The position numbers and the translations under genes were made by a program. DNA of 7,915 bases from NCBI GenBank assembly GCA_003224995.1, contig QIAI01000256.1, forward strand, positions 1 through 7,915, written 5' to 3'. This DNA comes from Acidobacteriota bacterium. Lineage in GTDB: Bacteria > Acidobacteriota > Terriglobia > Terriglobales > Acidobacteriaceae. The notes under the pieces were generated by a model that saw nothing but the letters and a program-made list of their open reading frames with translations, had not been told where the DNA came from and made no database searches. Below are positions 6,579-7,915 of the stretch, in pieces. Each line of letters begins with the position of its first letter. Within the stretch, counting starts at the first letter, position 1.

Positions 6579-6600
6579 CGGCTTGCGGAATCGCAAGCCG
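6579..6600. repeat. Perfect 9-bp hairpin after the transpeptidase gene
   Basis: CGGCTTGCG (6579-6587) and CGCAAGCCG (6592-6600) form a perfect stem with a four-base loop, ending 25 bases downstream of the leftward transpeptidase stop. No U run follows on either strand, so it is not a classical intrinsic terminator. It could protect the 3' end of the message, act as a weak terminator, or be a repeated genomic element; a single window cannot say which. Confidence 0.45.
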
Positions 6601-6625
6601 GAGGTGTTTCAGGAAGAAAACCGTC

Positions 6626-7906
6626 TTATTGTGTGCTTGCCGGCTGGACGCCAGCAGTATTGGTAGGAAGCGCGGGCTTTCCCACGAAGAAATTGTGATC
6701 GTACAGGTTGCGATAAAGGTGCCCTGCAATCTCGGCCGCCTTGGGTCCGAAAGTGGGCCGGCCGCCCTGCAAGAACACCACGGTCACAATGCGTCCCACG
6801 TCCGTATTCGCATAAGAGGCAAACCATCCGTAGCGAGTACCGGCACGGGAGCACGTTCCAGTTTTGCCCAGCACCTGCTCTTCGGAGAAGTTGTAACGCA
6901 CACTGCGCGCGGTTCCATATTGCACTGCCCCTGCCATGCCGACCGAAATTTCAGGTATCAACGAAGCGATATCGAGATGTCGCTTCAAACGCGGTTGGAA
7001 ATTCGCGACTTCCTCTGGCGTGGTGGGATGCTGCATGTAATAGAGGGTTCCACCATTCGCGATAGCAGAGACCATCGCACCCAGTTGCAGCGGCGTCATC
7101 GATATTCCTTCACCGAAGGAACACATCTTTCCCACACCGCCCAGCTTCGAGGAGATCTCTTCCTCAGGATAGATGCCGAGGTGTTCTCCCTCCATGTTGT
7201 AACCCGCCAGTTCGCCCAGGCCAAACTCGTGCGCGTAGAAACTGACCTTCTCGAAACCCAATTTGCGTCCCAAGGCCTCAAAGTAGGCGTTATTCGAACG
7301 GGCCAGCGCGCTCGTAAGATTCATATGGCTGCGGCGGCCCAAGGTGATCGGTGTGTCCTTATCGATCAACCCCTCGCTCAGCGCGGCCAGCGCAACCGAA
7401 ACTTTGATGGTCGAACAGGGCTGCGCTCCACTGGAAAGCGCCAATTTCTGGTTCACCATCGCCAAGACGCGTCCGCTGGTCGGCTCAATGGCAACCACGG
7501 TACCGTTCATATTGCCGAGCGCGTCGATTGCAGCTTGCCGAACGATGGGATCTTCACCCGCTGTGACGTCGCCCCCGGTAATATCATCGGCAAAGGAACT
7601 GGTGTAAAAGCGCTCGTAGTAGCGATGACGGCGATGGCGAATTGCGGTGCGTTGTCCGGCGGAAGTGACACTCCGACTCCGAGCCATACGACTCATGCGC
7701 CGCCGCGCCCGCTGACTTTCTGCCACTTTTTGTGACTTCGACTTGCCAGTAAGTGCCCGAGTATTGACATTGGCCGCAGTCGCTAGTCCGACGAGCGCCA
7801 ATGTCGCAACGACTAAGAACAACATCCGAAGGAGTTTACTGGTTTTGGCCGACATCTTCTCTTTCATTTGCCCCGGGGTCATCAACCATCTGGATGCACG
7901 AACCAT
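6626..7906 (-). CDS. Membrane-anchored penicillin-binding transpeptidase-domain protein
   Basis: A serine acyl-transferase of the penicillin-binding protein/beta-lactamase superfamily, probably a periplasmic D,D-transpeptidase acting on peptidoglycan. Catalytic motifs are in order: STIK (S165-K168), SNN (204-206) and KTGT (348-351). SNN fits PBPs better than class D beta-lactamases, which use SxV. Residues about 24-45 (KLLRMLFLVVATLALVGLATA) form a membrane anchor or signal peptide. Residues 55-99 form an unusually basic linker with 16 Lys/Arg and two acidic residues. There is no transglycosylase domain and no room for a full PBP-dimerisation domain, so the protein is about the transpeptidase core plus anchor. 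The start is uncertain. ATG 7906 is only nine bases from the window edge with the frame open upstream. ATGs at residues 14 and 18 (7867, 7855) would give a more typical short signal-peptide start. Antibiotic hydrolysis cannot be judged from sequence. Confidence 0.88.
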   Translation of the reverse strand: MVRASRWLMTPGQMKEKMSAKTSKLLRMLFLVVATLALVGLATAANVNTRALTGKSKSQKVAESQRARRRMSRMARSRSVTSAGQRTAIRHRRHRYYERFYTSSFADDITGGDVTAGEDPIVRQAAIDALGNMNGTVVAIEPTSGRVLAMVNQKLALSSGAQPCSTIKVSVALAALSEGLIDKDTPITLGRRSHMNLTSALARSNNAYFEALGRKLGFEKVSFYAHEFGLGELAGYNMEGEHLGIYPEEEISSKLGGVGKMCSFGEGISMTPLQLGAMVSAIANGGTLYYMQHPTTPEEVANFQPRLKRHLDIASLIPEISVGMAGAVQYGTARSVRYNFSEEQVLGKTGTCSRAGTRYGWFASYANTDVGRIVTVVFLQGGRPTFGPKAAEIAGHLYRNLYDHNFFVGKPALPTNTAGVQPASTQ

Positions 7907-7915
7907 GCCAGCCTG

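Noticed and set aside
6629..7735. A 368-codon rightward open frame opposite the transpeptidase
   Set aside because: Fully antisense to STIK/SNN/KTG-containing coding sequence; no domain seen.

Overview
The window carries six protein-coding genes on a moderately GC-rich bacterial background. Four are complete at both ends; one is cut by the left edge and one may start beyond the right edge. I see no RNA genes, insertion sequences, CRISPR arrays, integrases or phage genes. The gene mix suggests an Acidobacteria/Terriglobia-type soil bacterium: a secreted sortilin/BNR-type protein, a cytochrome c-linked sorbosone dehydrogenase, a TIGR03118-family secreted protein, and frequent GTG/TTG starts behind GGAGG ribosome sites. 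That assignment is inference from gene content; the sequence holds no phylogenetic marker.

Layout from left to right. A leftward block holds the start of a secreted BNR/sortilin-like beta-propeller protein (1-276), a threonine ammonia-lyase with a C-terminal ACT domain (351-1646), and an exported cytochrome c/glucose-sorbosone dehydrogenase fusion (1826-3505). Transcription runs from the dehydrogenase toward the window start. A 381-base divergent spacer (3506-3886) separates this block from the only rightward gene, a CPA2/NapA-type cation:proton antiporter (3887-5113). The antiporter converges on a second leftward block: a TIGR03118-family secreted protein (5304-6428), ended by a strong intrinsic terminator (5252-5283), and a membrane-anchored penicillin-binding transpeptidase (6626-7906).

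The genes do not form an obvious pathway. Four of the six products carry an export signal and three are beta-propellers of different families. The cell-envelope theme is therefore real, but functional coupling is not shown. The dehydrogenase probably oxidises a sugar or aldose-like substrate in the periplasm and passes electrons to its own haem domain. The threonine ammonia-lyase feeds isoleucine synthesis or threonine breakdown.

The least expected signal is a 24-codon ORF just upstream of, and overlapping, the threonine ammonia-lyase start. Six of its codons are isoleucine, five of them within eight codons. It looks like an amino-acid leader peptide, but no ribosome site or attenuator terminator supports it. 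I found no convincing new multi-gene system here.
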